Shown in pieces: positions 17,398 to 27,084 of a stretch of DNA of 64,000 nt. The notes beneath the pieces are model-generated. The model saw only the letters and a list, made by a program, of their open reading frames with translations. It did no database searches and had not been told where the DNA came from. Source of the stretch: Alphaproteobacteria bacterium (GTDB lineage Bacteria; Pseudomonadota; Alphaproteobacteria; SMXP01); NCBI GenBank assembly GCA_028285305.1, contig JANQPV010000077.1, positions 118,624 through 182,623 of the forward strand. The letters run 5' to 3'. The first letter of the stretch is position 1, and each line of letters opens with the position of its first letter. The position numbers and the translations under genes were made by a program.

Positions 17398-17706
17398 ATG
17401 TTCAAACTCAGACTCATCACCAATCATGATTTCAGCGATGATGCAGGCAAGGACACGGAGTTCGCCTATGGTTGGCTGCCGAACCGCGAGGGCATCGAAG
17501 ATGCCATTCAGCAAGCGCTTGAAGTGTTAGAACAGGCGAACACTGCCCGACTCTCAAGTCCGGCCGAGCGAAGGCGGATTGATACCGCCCTTCAATTTTT
17601 GTCCCAAAGTACGGAACCCGCGGAGGCGTATTGCGAGAGCTTTCGCGCGGCCTATTTGGCGATGGCCGATGCGCTCCATCTGATCAAGGGTCAATGTGAA
17701 AAGTGA
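17398..17706 (+). CDS. Small hypothetical helical protein
   Basis: The 102-residue product is mostly alpha-helical by pattern, with a short beta start (MFKLRLITNHDF) and a long amphipathic middle (IEDAIQQALEVLEQANTARL). No motif is recognised. The ribosome site is weak (GGGA 8 bp before ATG). Codon use resembles its neighbours and it lies in a proper gap between two genes, so it is probably real. Its function is unknown. Confidence 0.5.
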   Translation: MFKLRLITNHDFSDDAGKDTEFAYGWLPNREGIEDAIQQALEVLEQANTARLSSPAERRRIDTALQFLSQSTEPAEAYCESFRAAYLAMADALHLIKGQCEK

Positions 17707-17731
17707 GCGGCAAAAGCGCCGTTTCTTGGTG

Positions 17732-18346
17732 TTAGCCTTCCATCGCCCTGGGGAAGCCAAAAATGCGGCCCAAGGCAGCCCCCATGCCGAGTGTTACGAC
17801 CGAGCGGTAGATGGCATCCAGATACGCTATGGGATGGCCCTTTGGCACCTCGATGTTCTCCAGCCCCGGCGCAAACCAACCGAACAGATCCGTGGTGTTG
17901 AGATGCAATCCCTCGATGATGTCGAGCCCTAGCCCCCTTAGCGTTTGGTCCAGCGAATAAAGCAGAACGTCAAGGTTCAGCATACGCACATTTGGACCTT
18001 CGGGAACGGGCCATTGGTCCGGATCAGAAGACGCCCCCATCAAATCTTGTGCGACGGTCAAACCCACCATGGTGAAGGCATGAATGAGCACGAGCACGGG
18101 AATGGCTAAGGCCACCACCCAGATGCCCGCCGAGCGATCGAACAAGGCTCTGGTCAAATTGACGGACCACCATCCCGCAACCAACAACAGGATGAAGATG
18201 CCTGCCTCAAAAGAGGTCGCAACAAGAAGGGCGCCGAAAAATAGAATAAGCGCCATCGGATATACGACCAACATTCGAAAGCGCTTCCAAAAAACCGATG
18301 GCGCGGGTCCTTGGATTTCCTCAGGTGCGGAGCTCTCGAAAACCAT
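17732..18346 (-). CDS. Integral membrane protein, unknown family
   Basis: ATG 18346 follows GAGAGAGGA and begins MVFESSAPEEIQGP; the 76 codons upstream in frame lack a site. The 204-residue protein has four hydrophobic segments: VVYPMALILFFGALLVA, GIFILLLVAGWWSV, IWVVALAIPVLVLIHAF and a weaker one near the C-terminus (YRSVVTLGMGAALG). No known domain was recognised. It is the next gene downstream of the ChaN-like gene on the same strand, separated by 200 bp. Confidence 0.6.
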   Translation of the reverse strand: MVFESSAPEEIQGPAPSVFWKRFRMLVVYPMALILFFGALLVATSFEAGIFILLLVAGWWSVNLTRALFDRSAGIWVVALAIPVLVLIHAFTMVGLTVAQDLMGASSDPDQWPVPEGPNVRMLNLDVLLYSLDQTLRGLGLDIIEGLHLNTTDLFGWFAPGLENIEVPKGHPIAYLDAIYRSVVTLGMGAALGRIFGFPRAMEG

Positions 18347-18546
18347 GGTGTCCTCTCTCAAAACTACCCATTCGCTGACACAAAATGCCGGGGTCCCTAT
18401 GCAAAGATAATGGCAGAATCGGGGTGAATGAAGCGGCCTGACGAACATTGTCCCACTCGGCTGCCCGCCGGCAACCGATCGAACCACCCGTTGGTCCGGG
18501 CTGCTGCATCCGTAACACCAGCCATGGTGCAATTCCTTGATCCCCG

Positions 18547-19515
18547 TTACTTGTCTCTTTTGAACCGGGCGCAATAATCGATGTCTTCGCCCGCCGGCGT
18601 GAATACGACGTAGTCAAAAGGAATGAGGGCAGCCTGGTAAGGTGCCGCATAGGCGTTCAGCGTCTCTGCTCCGTCTTCAACTTCCAAAATACCAATGGCA
18701 AGAGCGCTCTTGCCTGGCTTGTCCTCCCGCAAAACAAACGGCACACCCCAATCGTTCCGAACGTGGCCGTTACCTGCGATCAGTACACCCCCTTTTCCAT
18801 CGCTTTGCTTGACGAGAGTGCGTGCAAGGGAGCCATCGCGAGCTCGTTGAACATCGGCCATGGACGACATGGCGTCCCGAGGCACCAGCTGACAATGGGA
18901 TTGATAGAGGAGTTCTTCAAGGGCGGCATCGGCCTGCGGGCCGCGCTCAAGGTCGAGGGCAAGACGCTTCACTTGCTTTTTTGACAGCACGTCTTTCCCA
19001 TCATCCACCAATTGGCGGAGCAAGGTGTTTGGAAGATCACCGCCATAGATGGGTAAGTTCGCCGCCAACGCCGCTTCGGCGATTGGTTCGTAGTAGGACC
19101 AGCGGGGCCAACCGCGCTCTTCCCACTTCAAGATCGCGCCCAATGTTGCTGAATTTGGGACCTCAGAGGCGAGGTAATTGTCCAACTCAGGCTGTAGATC
19201 GGTGGGGATCATCTCCATCACGATGGCCGGGCGGCGGCCGCGTCGCACAAGGTCTCGAATGATGCGAGCTTGGAGAGCATGGTGATCGGGGTTATCGTGT
19301 TTTTCGCCGATCAGTATGAAATGCGCGGCATGCACTTCGACGAATAATTCCTCTAATGACGACTGGGTGCCGTCTTGGCGCCACACCGTCCCGACCAAAG
19401 GATGATCGCGCAGCCGCAAGGACTCCCAATAGGGTGCGTCTGCTGACGCCATCGGCGACAAGGCGATAAACATCAGTAAACCGAGTATCGCATTGGGAAA
19501 GAACGGGCGCGTCAT
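18547..19515 (-). CDS. ChaN-family (DUF399) exported heme/iron-related protein
   Basis: ATG 19515 overlaps the mnmH stop codon by 4 bp (ATGA) and opens a signal peptide (MTRPFFPNAILGLLMFIALS). The 322-residue protein shows the ChaN signature HFILIGEKHDNPDHHALQ and later MEMIPTDLQPELD and GVLIAGNGHVRNDWGVP. ChaN-type proteins bind heme in some bacteria, and the wider fold resembles EreA/TIKI-type hydrolases. Coupling to mnmH by overlapping start and stop suggests co-expression. The true biochemical role is unclear. Confidence 0.85.
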   Translation of the reverse strand: MTRPFFPNAILGLLMFIALSPMASADAPYWESLRLRDHPLVGTVWRQDGTQSSLEELFVEVHAAHFILIGEKHDNPDHHALQARIIRDLVRRGRRPAIVMEMIPTDLQPELDNYLASEVPNSATLGAILKWEERGWPRWSYYEPIAEAALAANLPIYGGDLPNTLLRQLVDDGKDVLSKKQVKRLALDLERGPQADAALEELLYQSHCQLVPRDAMSSMADVQRARDGSLARTLVKQSDGKGGVLIAGNGHVRNDWGVPFVLREDKPGKSALAIGILEVEDGAETLNAYAAPYQAALIPFDYVVFTPAGEDIDYCARFKRDK

Positions 19516-20597
19516 GGACAAACCAGTCCAGTTCGGGTGTCGAGCGCAATCCCTATTCTCTTAGCCGTCGTGAGAATCTGTGCGGGGCTCAATTCTGTGA
19601 TACTAATGCTTTTGATGATTTTGCGATTCCTCTTCTTTCTGGAACGGGCGTATGCGGGATCATAGTGCTCTTCGATCAGTGAGCGAATCAGGCCCAAGAT
19701 TTGCTCAGCTTCGAGGAGTTCGATCCAATGGTCAATGGTTTCGCTTGAATGATAGCGGCGGAGACGAAGGAGAGTGTTCTTAATATGCTCCGGCCGCTGA
19801 ATCAGCTCTTGGTATGTGCGACTTAGATAACACGCCCGCTGAGGTACATCTGCGGTGATTTCAATGGCGGGAGACCGGGTCATCTCGGACCACAATATAT
19901 CCGGTATTCGGCACGCGCCAATCCGATTGGACTCGGCCTCCAAAAACACAGGCCGTTCCGCGTCGAAACGGCGTAGCGTTGCAAACAGACCGGTCTCAAA
20001 CGCCTTCTGACTCGGTTGAGATACGCCCAGAAGATTTCCAAAGACAGAGCCGCGATGTTTTGCCAATCCTTCCAAGTCGACAATTTGGTGCCCCAACCCT
20101 GAAAGGGCATTCAGAATATCGGTTTTGGCCGTTCCCGTTTGACCGTCGACGAGAACAAACGAGTGAGCGAGCGGTAACCTATCGAGTTCTGTAGTCACGG
20201 TTTTGCGCCACGCCTTATATCCGCCTTTAACGGTTGTGACATTCCATCCGATTGCAGATAAGATTGTGGCGACCGCCCCGGAGCGCATGCCTCCGCGCCA
20301 ACAATAAATCAGGATATGCGCGTCCGGGTTAAGGTCCGCGAGCTGTTCGCTCAGATATCGAGAGACATTTCTTGATATGTAACTCGCCCCAACACGGCGC
20401 GCCTCAAATTGAGACACTTGTTTGTAAAGGGTACCGACTTCTGCGCGTTCTTCGTCGGTCAGGGCCGGCAGGCTGATAGCACCTGGAATTCGGTCCTCCG
20501 CATACTCCGAGGGCGAACGAACATCCAGTATCAAATCATACTTTCCCAAGTGAGAACTAGAAAGTGTTTCGGTTTGTTTGACTTCACTATGCTTCAT
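19512..20597 (-). CDS. mnmH: tRNA 2-selenouridine synthase MnmH (SelU)
   Basis: The 361-residue protein has an N-terminal rhodanese domain with the catalytic Cys in IYCWRGGMRSG and a C-terminal P-loop domain, LVDGQTGTAKT. MnmH uses selenophosphate to convert 2-thiouridine at the tRNA wobble position to 2-selenouridine, through a geranylated intermediate. ATG 20597 starts MKHSEVKQTE; an in-frame ATG 33 codons upstream is less likely. It implies that selD exists elsewhere in the genome. It overlaps the ChaN-like gene by 4 bp. Confidence 0.93.
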   Translation of the reverse strand: MKHSEVKQTETLSSSHLGKYDLILDVRSPSEYAEDRIPGAISLPALTDEERAEVGTLYKQVSQFEARRVGASYISRNVSRYLSEQLADLNPDAHILIYCWRGGMRSGAVATILSAIGWNVTTVKGGYKAWRKTVTTELDRLPLAHSFVLVDGQTGTAKTDILNALSGLGHQIVDLEGLAKHRGSVFGNLLGVSQPSQKAFETGLFATLRRFDAERPVFLEAESNRIGACRIPDILWSEMTRSPAIEITADVPQRACYLSRTYQELIQRPEHIKNTLLRLRRYHSSETIDHWIELLEAEQILGLIRSLIEEHYDPAYARSRKKRNRKIIKSISITELSPAQILTTAKRIGIALDTRTGLVCP

Positions 20598-20835
20598 TGT
20601 GCGGCCATTTGGTATTGCGGCAAGATGGCACGAAGGCGCGAATATCGCAAACAGCTTTCCTCGATCAACCTTCGGTCTTAGCTGGGGGTGCTTCACGGAC
20701 GGAGGGTGCGCCCTTCATCAACTTTCCCTGATATGGGGAGCCAACTGCGCTAAATGAGCTGCGTTCACGTGGATGTGACGAGAGCCCACACCAGTTTCTA
20801 TAAGCCGAAGAGGCCTGACAGTTTTCGATTGTAGA

Positions 20836-21273
20836 CTAACGCGCAATCGACAAGTTCAGTTTTGGTTCCGAGGTGTACAGGTCTTCTCCGGGGTTCGTTA
20901 TCAGGTCCCGGTCCAACGGGCCGATTTCACGCCCAGATCGTTGGCGCACGTAGAGTTCTCGTATCGTGTCGACCGAGTATTGCCATCTGGTTACAATCCG
21001 GTCACGGTTCAATTCCGTTTGCGCGAAAGTTTCTATTTCGTCACTCCACGTGTGCGGCTTTAACCTTTCCGCTACCAAATTGTCCGGGTGTTGCACATAT
21101 AGCTGCGGTAAGCCGATGACGGCGACGGAACTCAACAGCAGGCACGCAGCCAATTCGGCGGGTGAAAACCCCTTCTTTCCTTTCGCCGTCTGTTTTTTTG
21201 CTGCATTTGCGACCTCTTCCCGCGTGGGCCATTCGAGTCCCTCCGCTGTTTCTATCTTCTCTATCCGCGTCAT
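20836..21273 (-). CDS. Single-helix membrane protein, unknown
   Basis: The 145-residue protein has a charged, Lys-rich N-terminus, one membrane helix (AACLLLSSVAVIGLPQLYV) near residues 42-60 and an outside domain with WSDEIETFAQTELNRDRIVTRW. GAGGGCG lies about 8 bp before the ATG. No family is recognised. It is divergent from the secreted coiled-coil protein at 21437, with a 163-bp shared promoter region. Confidence 0.55.
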   Translation of the reverse strand: MTRIEKIETAEGLEWPTREEVANAAKKQTAKGKKGFSPAELAACLLLSSVAVIGLPQLYVQHPDNLVAERLKPHTWSDEIETFAQTELNRDRIVTRWQYSVDTIRELYVRQRSGREIGPLDRDLITNPGEDLYTSEPKLNLSIAR

Positions 21274-21436
21274 GTGTTCGCCCTCTCATCAAACCCCAAG
21301 CATAGCTGCGGACCGTTGCGGGCGTTTTAATCAAACTGTTCAAATTGAAACTTTCAATTTGCGTTGAATTTAAAGAGTTTTTTAGGAGAGATAGGTGTTG
21401 TGTATGGTGAAAGATGTTTTACTTGGGGAGACCAAA

Positions 21437-22456
21437 ATGACTAGACGCGGCAGCATTCTCTGCAGCGCGATTGCAGTGCTCGCAGCCCTGGGGCTCGCGA
21501 GCGAAGCGGAAGCTCAATCCTCACCCGAGAGCAAATTTTGCGAGTCTGTCAAAGAAGAACTCGATAAAACGGCACGCAGACTGAGCAAAGATGAGATCGA
21601 ATTTCTTGCGCTTATCAAAACCCAAGAAGAGTTTATTGAAGATCACAGGCAGCTGATTCGAGATGCGGAACGCAATACGCGTAGCCGAGAAAGTTTGTAT
21701 AGAGACTATACAGAGTTTCTTTGGACTCATTTCAAGAAAGCATCCACTTTGAGGGCTTCCATTGCCGCACTGTCGGAGTCCGCGGGGTTGCTTAGCGATC
21801 AATACGACCAGCATTGCCGTTTTGCCGTGAGCCGAAACCTCCCTACCCAAAGTTCCGCCCCAACAACGGCTCGCGCCGTCGATGTGGACGATGAAGAAGA
21901 GGAGGAGGACTCGCCAGTCGTCAGAAAAGCGCCTAAAGAAGAAGCTGTACAGATCGCCAAGCCTGCCGTGCCGGTGAAAGATGTTTCGCAACCCGCGCAG
22001 CCCACCGCCCAGGCAGTAGAGAAAGCCGAGGCCCTGGCCAGTGCAATCGATGCGGCTGAAAAACCAAAACTGCCCCGCACAGGCGAAGAATGTTGTTCAA
22101 CAGCCAACAGCCACTCCTCTTGCTGGATGAACGTTCAGGTTACTCTGCGCCGGTCCGTGACAGAAGGCGGACCCATTCGTGTCATCGAAGCGAAAGAAAC
22201 GTATTGGGTTGGCGGCGACGACATCTTCATTGGTTCTGACGTGCACAAATCAAAGTACTCTTTGGCTGCTAAAAGCGAGTGGCCTTATGGAGGAACTCAG
22301 ACGGCCGGTTTCACGTCTATCGGTAAACCTCCTTGCAATGGCGATGATCTTGAAAAGAAGATCGATATCAAAAAGATGTCGTGCCAAAAACCTAGCAATG
22401 CAGATCAAACTACATGGGTGAATTGGCGAGAAATCGTCGCCAATTGTGATCAATAG
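21437..22456 (+). CDS. Exported coiled-coil protein, unknown family
   Basis: ATG 21437 follows GGGGAGA and starts a signal peptide (MTRRGSILCSAIAVLAALGLASEAEA). Residues about 27-130 form a likely coiled coil rich in Lys, Glu and Arg. A low-complexity acidic run (DDEEEEEDS) and an Ala/Pro/Lys linker follow. The C-terminal 120 residues hold six Cys (GEECCSTANSHSSCW, KPPCNG, KMSCQ, ANCDQ), probably disulfide-bonded in the periplasm. No known domain is recognised. It is convergent with putA, 6 bp apart. Confidence 0.65.
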   Translation: MTRRGSILCSAIAVLAALGLASEAEAQSSPESKFCESVKEELDKTARRLSKDEIEFLALIKTQEEFIEDHRQLIRDAERNTRSRESLYRDYTEFLWTHFKKASTLRASIAALSESAGLLSDQYDQHCRFAVSRNLPTQSSAPTTARAVDVDDEEEEEDSPVVRKAPKEEAVQIAKPAVPVKDVSQPAQPTAQAVEKAEALASAIDAAEKPKLPRTGEECCSTANSHSSCWMNVQVTLRRSVTEGGPIRVIEAKETYWVGGDDIFIGSDVHKSKYSLAAKSEWPYGGTQTAGFTSIGKPPCNGDDLEKKIDIKKMSCQKPSNADQTTWVNWREIVANCDQ

Positions 22457-22462
22457 TCGCCG

Positions 22463-25400
22463 TTAAGTCTGCATGCGCAACAAATCTGCGTTCCCACCGG
22501 AGGCAGCAGTGTTCACCGTCTGAACCCGCTCCGTTGCAAAGCGCGCAAGGTAATGAGGGCCACCGGCCTTAGGGCCCGTTCCTGAGAGCCCTTGGCCGCC
22601 AAATGGCTGGACACCGACAACAGCACCAACCATGTCTCGATTAACGTAGACATTTCCGGCCGGCACGTTCTCGAACAGGTACCGCGTCTGACCTTCGATG
22701 CGAGAATGGATGCCGAACGTCAGTGCAAATCCTGTTTGCTTTACCTCGAAAAGGTGCTTTTCAAGGTCTTCATTGGTGTAACGGATGACATGGAGAATCG
22801 GTCCGAAATTCTCTTTTGTAAGCTCAGTGATCGATTCGATTTCTATAAGGTGGGGTGGGAAATACCACCCTTGCTCGCTGTCCACCGGTAAGGAGCTGGA
22901 GTGTATAAGAAGCGCCGACGGTGCAATTTGATCGACATGTTCTTGAAGGTTCCGGGTGGCTTGGGCGTCGATAATGGGGCCGACATCGGTCTTGAGGCGC
23001 ATTGGATCCCCAACACGGAGCTCGTCCATCGCGCCGCATAGGAGTTGGATCGCGTCATCGGCGATGCCTTCATGCAAAAACAATACTCTGAGGGCAGAGC
23101 ACCTCTGACCAGCGCTATTGAACGCAGAGCGCATGACATCGTCTGTTACCTGTTCAAGCAAGGCCGTTGAGTCGACAATCATGACATTTTGACCGCCGGT
23201 TTCCGCGATGAGCGGCACAATCGGGCCGTCTTTAGCCGCAAGAGAGCGATTGATGGCCTGCGCTGCGCCCGTACTGCCGGTGAATGCGACACCCGCCACT
23301 AGGGGATGGGCCACAATCTCAGCGCCCAGCGCGCCATCTCCCGGCAAGAAATGAAGCGCTTCGGCGGGGACGCCGCTTTCTATCAGGAGATTGATCGCTT
23401 CTCCCGCCACGAGGGGTGTTTTCTCAGACGGCTTGGCGATGACTGTGTTGCCTGAAGCGAGCGCCGCTGCCACTTGGCCCAAAAAAATTGCCAGCGGGAA
23501 ATTCCAAGGGCTGATGCACACAAAGGCGCCGCGACCATGCAGGCTCAATTCGTTCCGTTCGCCCGTTGGACCGACAAGCTGCTGAGGCCTCCCGAAGAGA
23601 CGCCTGGCTTCGAGTGCGTAATACCGGCAAAAGTCTACAGCTTCTCTCACTTCTGCAATGGCATCCGGGTGGCACTTTCCAGCTTCTCTGATCAAGAGCC
23701 AGACGAATTTGAGCCTTCGCTCCTCCAGTAGATCAGCTGTGCGATCCAAAACGACCGCTCTCTCGGCACCTCCCAAATTGTCCCAGAACGGCTGGCAAGC
23801 GGCCGCACTTTCCAGCGCTGATGCGATACTTTCTCTCTGTGTCCAAACGATATTACCTATCGTTAGAGACGGCTTGGCAGGGTTGGAGACTCTGTCTTTT
23901 GCACCATCCATACTATTTCCCGCTATGATGGGACGGATGGTCATGGAATCAGAACCGATCTGTGCGATCGCGGCCAGATAGTCCTGGACGGTTTGTTCTG
24001 CAGACAGGTCCAAGCCAGCCGAGTTTGCCCGCTCCTGCCCGAACAAGTCTTTCGGTTGCCGGATGACCGGATGGCGTAACGACGTTCTCTCCAGAAGTCT
24101 GTCCGCCGGGTCTCTCACCACTCGCGAGGCTGGAATGTTCAAATCCATGAACCGATTGACAAACGAACTGTTCGCTCCGTTCTCCAGAAGCCGCCTCACC
24201 AAATAGGCCAATAGATCTTTGTGTCCACCGACCGGGGCATAGATCCGCGTTGAGGGCAAATCCTCGATCGCCTTTTGGGCCTCCTCGTATAGAAGCGTAC
24301 CCATTCCATAGAGCCGTTGAAACTCGAACCGGCGCGACGCGCCTGCGAGGGCCAAGATAGAGACGATCGTATGAGCGTTGTGAGTGGCAAACTGCGCATA
24401 TAATCGATCTGGCCGAGAAAGGATTTCGTGTGCGCAAACAAGATACGAGAGGTCGGTTGTGGCCTTCCGTGTAAAGACTGCAAAATCAGGCAGGCCAAGC
24501 TCTTGGGCGTGTTTGATTTCACTGTCCCAGTACGCCCCTTTTACTAAACGAACGGGAATGATACGCCGCGTTTCTCGTGCCAACTCTGTGAGCCAATCGA
24601 TGACGGGACGCGCTCGTTTCCCATAAGCCTGTACGGCCAAGCCAAAGCCGTTCCAGTCTCTGAGCGCTTTGGATCGCATCAATTCTTCGATCAAGTTCAA
24701 AGACATCTCTAGGCGGTCGGCTTCTTCAGCATCGATTGTCACTGCAACGTTTTGGGAAGCTGCCTTTTTGACAAGGTCGTTCAGTTTGGTGCTCAATTCC
24801 ACTTTCACCCGGTCCCATTGCGAGAACTCGTAACGGGGATGAAGTGCGGAGAGTTTGATTGATATACTCGAAAGACTTTCGGCGTCGCCGGTCTTGGCCT
24901 TCTTTACGTTTTCTTCACCTACCTTATCGATCGCCTGCGCGTAGGCCTCAAAATAGCGATCGGCGCTCGCTTTATCGCGCGCGCCTTCGCCGAGCATATC
25001 AAACGAGTAGATCGCGTCTGACCCAAATTCCTGGGCCCCACGTTGAACTGCTTCGTCCATCGTCCGGCCCAAGACGAACTCGCTGCCCAATATGCGCATC
25101 GCATTCATCATTGCACTGCGAATAACCGGCGCTCCTGCCCGGTTGACCAAGGACCCAAGCCAGCTTTGCGGATCCGTGGTCACGTCAGCCTCTAAGGCGA
25201 CCACGCGGCCTGTCAACATAAGCGCCCAAGTGGATGCATTCACAAACAAAGATTGCGATTGGCCTAGATGCTCGGACCAATCTCCTTGGAGTAATTTGTC
25301 TGCAATAAGCTCATCCGCCGTTTCTGTATCGGGCACGCGGAGGAGCGCCTCAGCCAGGCACATGAGCGCAATGCCTTCCTGGTTGGAGAGCCCAAACTCC

Positions 25401-25606
25401 TGCATAAACGCATCTAACAACGGCTGTTCCGACCGTCTTTCGCGAATCTTGATGACAATGGATTCGGCCTGGCGTTGGATTTCTTCCGAGGCCGTCATGA
25501 ATTGGCGGTATTCGTTCAAGACTTGATGTGCAAGGTGGCCTTCGTCCGCAAATTTTTGGGCCGCAATTTCTGCTATTAGAGATGCCGAGCGGGCGCTTTC
25601 AGTCAT
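22463..25606 (-). CDS. putA: Bifunctional proline dehydrogenase / P5C dehydrogenase PutA
   Basis: ATG 25606 follows AGGAGG; a start 10 codons upstream has none. The 1047-residue protein has the FAD-dependent proline dehydrogenase barrel (VRLVKGAYWDSEIK, AQFATHNAHT) and then an aldehyde dehydrogenase domain with ETGGQN and the catalytic Cys in NSAGQRCSALR (near residue 835), ending in the typical FGGQGLSGTGPKAGG. It oxidises proline to glutamate in two steps with a channelled intermediate. There is no N-terminal ribbon-helix-helix domain, so unlike E. coli PutA it should not repress its own gene. Confidence 0.96.
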   Translation of the reverse strand: MTESARSASLIAEIAAQKFADEGHLAHQVLNEYRQFMTASEEIQRQAESIVIKIRERRSEQPLLDAFMQEFGLSNQEGIALMCLAEALLRVPDTETADELIADKLLQGDWSEHLGQSQSLFVNASTWALMLTGRVVALEADVTTDPQSWLGSLVNRAGAPVIRSAMMNAMRILGSEFVLGRTMDEAVQRGAQEFGSDAIYSFDMLGEGARDKASADRYFEAYAQAIDKVGEENVKKAKTGDAESLSSISIKLSALHPRYEFSQWDRVKVELSTKLNDLVKKAASQNVAVTIDAEEADRLEMSLNLIEELMRSKALRDWNGFGLAVQAYGKRARPVIDWLTELARETRRIIPVRLVKGAYWDSEIKHAQELGLPDFAVFTRKATTDLSYLVCAHEILSRPDRLYAQFATHNAHTIVSILALAGASRRFEFQRLYGMGTLLYEEAQKAIEDLPSTRIYAPVGGHKDLLAYLVRRLLENGANSSFVNRFMDLNIPASRVVRDPADRLLERTSLRHPVIRQPKDLFGQERANSAGLDLSAEQTVQDYLAAIAQIGSDSMTIRPIIAGNSMDGAKDRVSNPAKPSLTIGNIVWTQRESIASALESAAACQPFWDNLGGAERAVVLDRTADLLEERRLKFVWLLIREAGKCHPDAIAEVREAVDFCRYYALEARRLFGRPQQLVGPTGERNELSLHGRGAFVCISPWNFPLAIFLGQVAAALASGNTVIAKPSEKTPLVAGEAINLLIESGVPAEALHFLPGDGALGAEIVAHPLVAGVAFTGSTGAAQAINRSLAAKDGPIVPLIAETGGQNVMIVDSTALLEQVTDDVMRSAFNSAGQRCSALRVLFLHEGIADDAIQLLCGAMDELRVGDPMRLKTDVGPIIDAQATRNLQEHVDQIAPSALLIHSSSLPVDSEQGWYFPPHLIEIESITELTKENFGPILHVIRYTNEDLEKHLFEVKQTGFALTFGIHSRIEGQTRYLFENVPAGNVYVNRDMVGAVVGVQPFGGQGLSGTGPKAGGPHYLARFATERVQTVNTAASGGNADLLRMQT

Positions 25607-25728
25607 GTGGCCTCCTGTCGAATTAGACTCGAACATTATCTCGCCCTTGGTATCTTGTCAGGGCAATACCTCAGATCAGTCCAAAGTCGGCATCCTTCGA
25701 ACGAACCAAAGGTCACGAGGCACTTTTT

Positions 25729-26634
25729 ATGCGCATTGGAATGTCCGTTAGTTCCTCCTTTTCTGTCGCCAACCCTCGTGATGGTGCCAGGTATATGATT
25801 GAAAGAGCTCGCACTGCGTATGAAGCGGGCCTAGACCACTTATTTGTTGGTGATCACCATGTGACGCCCTCGCCCTACTATCAGAATACTCCCATGATCG
25901 CCCGCATGCTGGCCGAGTGGCCCGATCGCCCATTCGGCGCACTTTACTTGCTCCCCCTTTGGCACCCTGTTCTGCTGGCGGAGCAAATTGGCACTCTGGC
26001 CGCGATCGGTGGAGGACGCTTCATCCTGCAGTGCGGGCTCGGCGATCATCGGCAAGGCAAGGCGATGGGTATTGATATGACCCAACGCGCGGGCATGTTC
26101 GAGGCTGGCCTTGACATTATGCAACGCCTGTGGAGCGGCGAGACGGTGACCGATAACCGGTATTGGAACCTGTTCGATGCGCGGATCTCACCCTTACCGC
26201 CGGAAGCCATCGAAGTCTGGATCGGTGCCGTCGCCCAATCTGCTATCGACCGGACGGCTCGCCTCTCGAGTGGGTGGCTTGCAGCCCCGTCTCTGACATT
26301 TGATGAGGCGAGAGACGCGATACAGAGGTACCACACAGCCTGTGTGGACCGCGGCCAGACACCCGCAACAAAAGCCATCCGGCGCGACGTTCTGATCGGG
26401 GCCAACAGCCAGGATGCCCGAGCAGTGGCGGAGCCCTATATCCAAAACAACTATCGCGGTATAAAGCCCGACGCCCTCATGATCGGCTCTCCCGCCGAAG
26501 TGGAGGAGGAAATTGGTCAGCTTGCGGAGCTTGGCTTCACCGATGTCTGCGCTCGAAACATCACTTCAGATCAACGCCAAGCGATTGAAACAATCTCCCA
26601 CTTGGGAGACATTCGTGCGTCCTTCTCTTCCTGA
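25729..26634 (+). CDS. LLM-class flavin/F420-dependent oxidoreductase
   Basis: The 301-residue single-domain TIM barrel starts MRIGMSVSSSFSVANPRDGA. It has AGLDHLFVGDHH near residue 40, LPLWHPVLLAEQIGTLAAIGGGRFILQCGLG in the middle and GSPAEVEEEIGQLAELGFTDV near the end, all standard in bacterial luciferase-like monooxygenases. It lies divergent from putA, with a 122-bp gap. The substrate is unknown. It is only distantly similar to the other three LLM proteins in the window, so these are not recent duplicates. Confidence 0.87.
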   Translation: MRIGMSVSSSFSVANPRDGARYMIERARTAYEAGLDHLFVGDHHVTPSPYYQNTPMIARMLAEWPDRPFGALYLLPLWHPVLLAEQIGTLAAIGGGRFILQCGLGDHRQGKAMGIDMTQRAGMFEAGLDIMQRLWSGETVTDNRYWNLFDARISPLPPEAIEVWIGAVAQSAIDRTARLSSGWLAAPSLTFDEARDAIQRYHTACVDRGQTPATKAIRRDVLIGANSQDARAVAEPYIQNNYRGIKPDALMIGSPAEVEEEIGQLAELGFTDVCARNITSDQRQAIETISHLGDIRASFSS

Positions 26635-26701
26635 CGGACCTGCCCTGCCAAAGCGAAAGGACTATCGGTCGTGTCCTAAATCGGGACTCCCGAGGAGATT
26701 T

Positions 26702-26935
26702 CTAATCCCAATGGGCGGGCACGAGCTGCTCGGACTGCTCCATGTCCGTAATGTGGTTCAGCGTTCGATAGAACTCGGCTTCGTCGAAGGCATCTTCGTC
26801 GTGAAACCAAGACCCCGAGAAGATCACCGCTGAAACGGCGATGATGCCTAGCCAAGTCAGTGTCATTAAGACGCGAAACTTGAGGCCAAAGGGGATACGG
26901 GACTCTTTGGGGGACAAAAAGGACTGCTTCGGCAT
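26702..26935 (-). CDS. Small single-helix membrane protein
   Basis: ATG 26935 gives a 77-residue protein: a basic N-terminus (MPKQSFLSPKESRIPFGLK), one helix (VLMTLTWLGIIAVSAVIFSG) and an acidic C-terminus (DEDAFDEAEFYRTL). The longer in-frame version overlaps the next gene and reads unnaturally. It is placed between two LLM genes in the opposite direction. Function is unknown. Confidence 0.5.
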   Translation of the reverse strand: MPKQSFLSPKESRIPFGLKFRVLMTLTWLGIIAVSAVIFSGSWFHDEDAFDEAEFYRTLNHITDMEQSEQLVPAHWD

Positions 26936-27084
26936 GGCTCTCACTTTCGGGGCAGGGAGTTGTCTAACCGTCCGCTCCGGTGCAGAAAGCGTGCCGTTCG
27001 ACGCAATGCCGAGAACAAGTGGTCTCACTTGCGAAAGTGTGCTCCAATGCCTGCGGAACCTGACACCGAGCGCGGAGTGGTGGA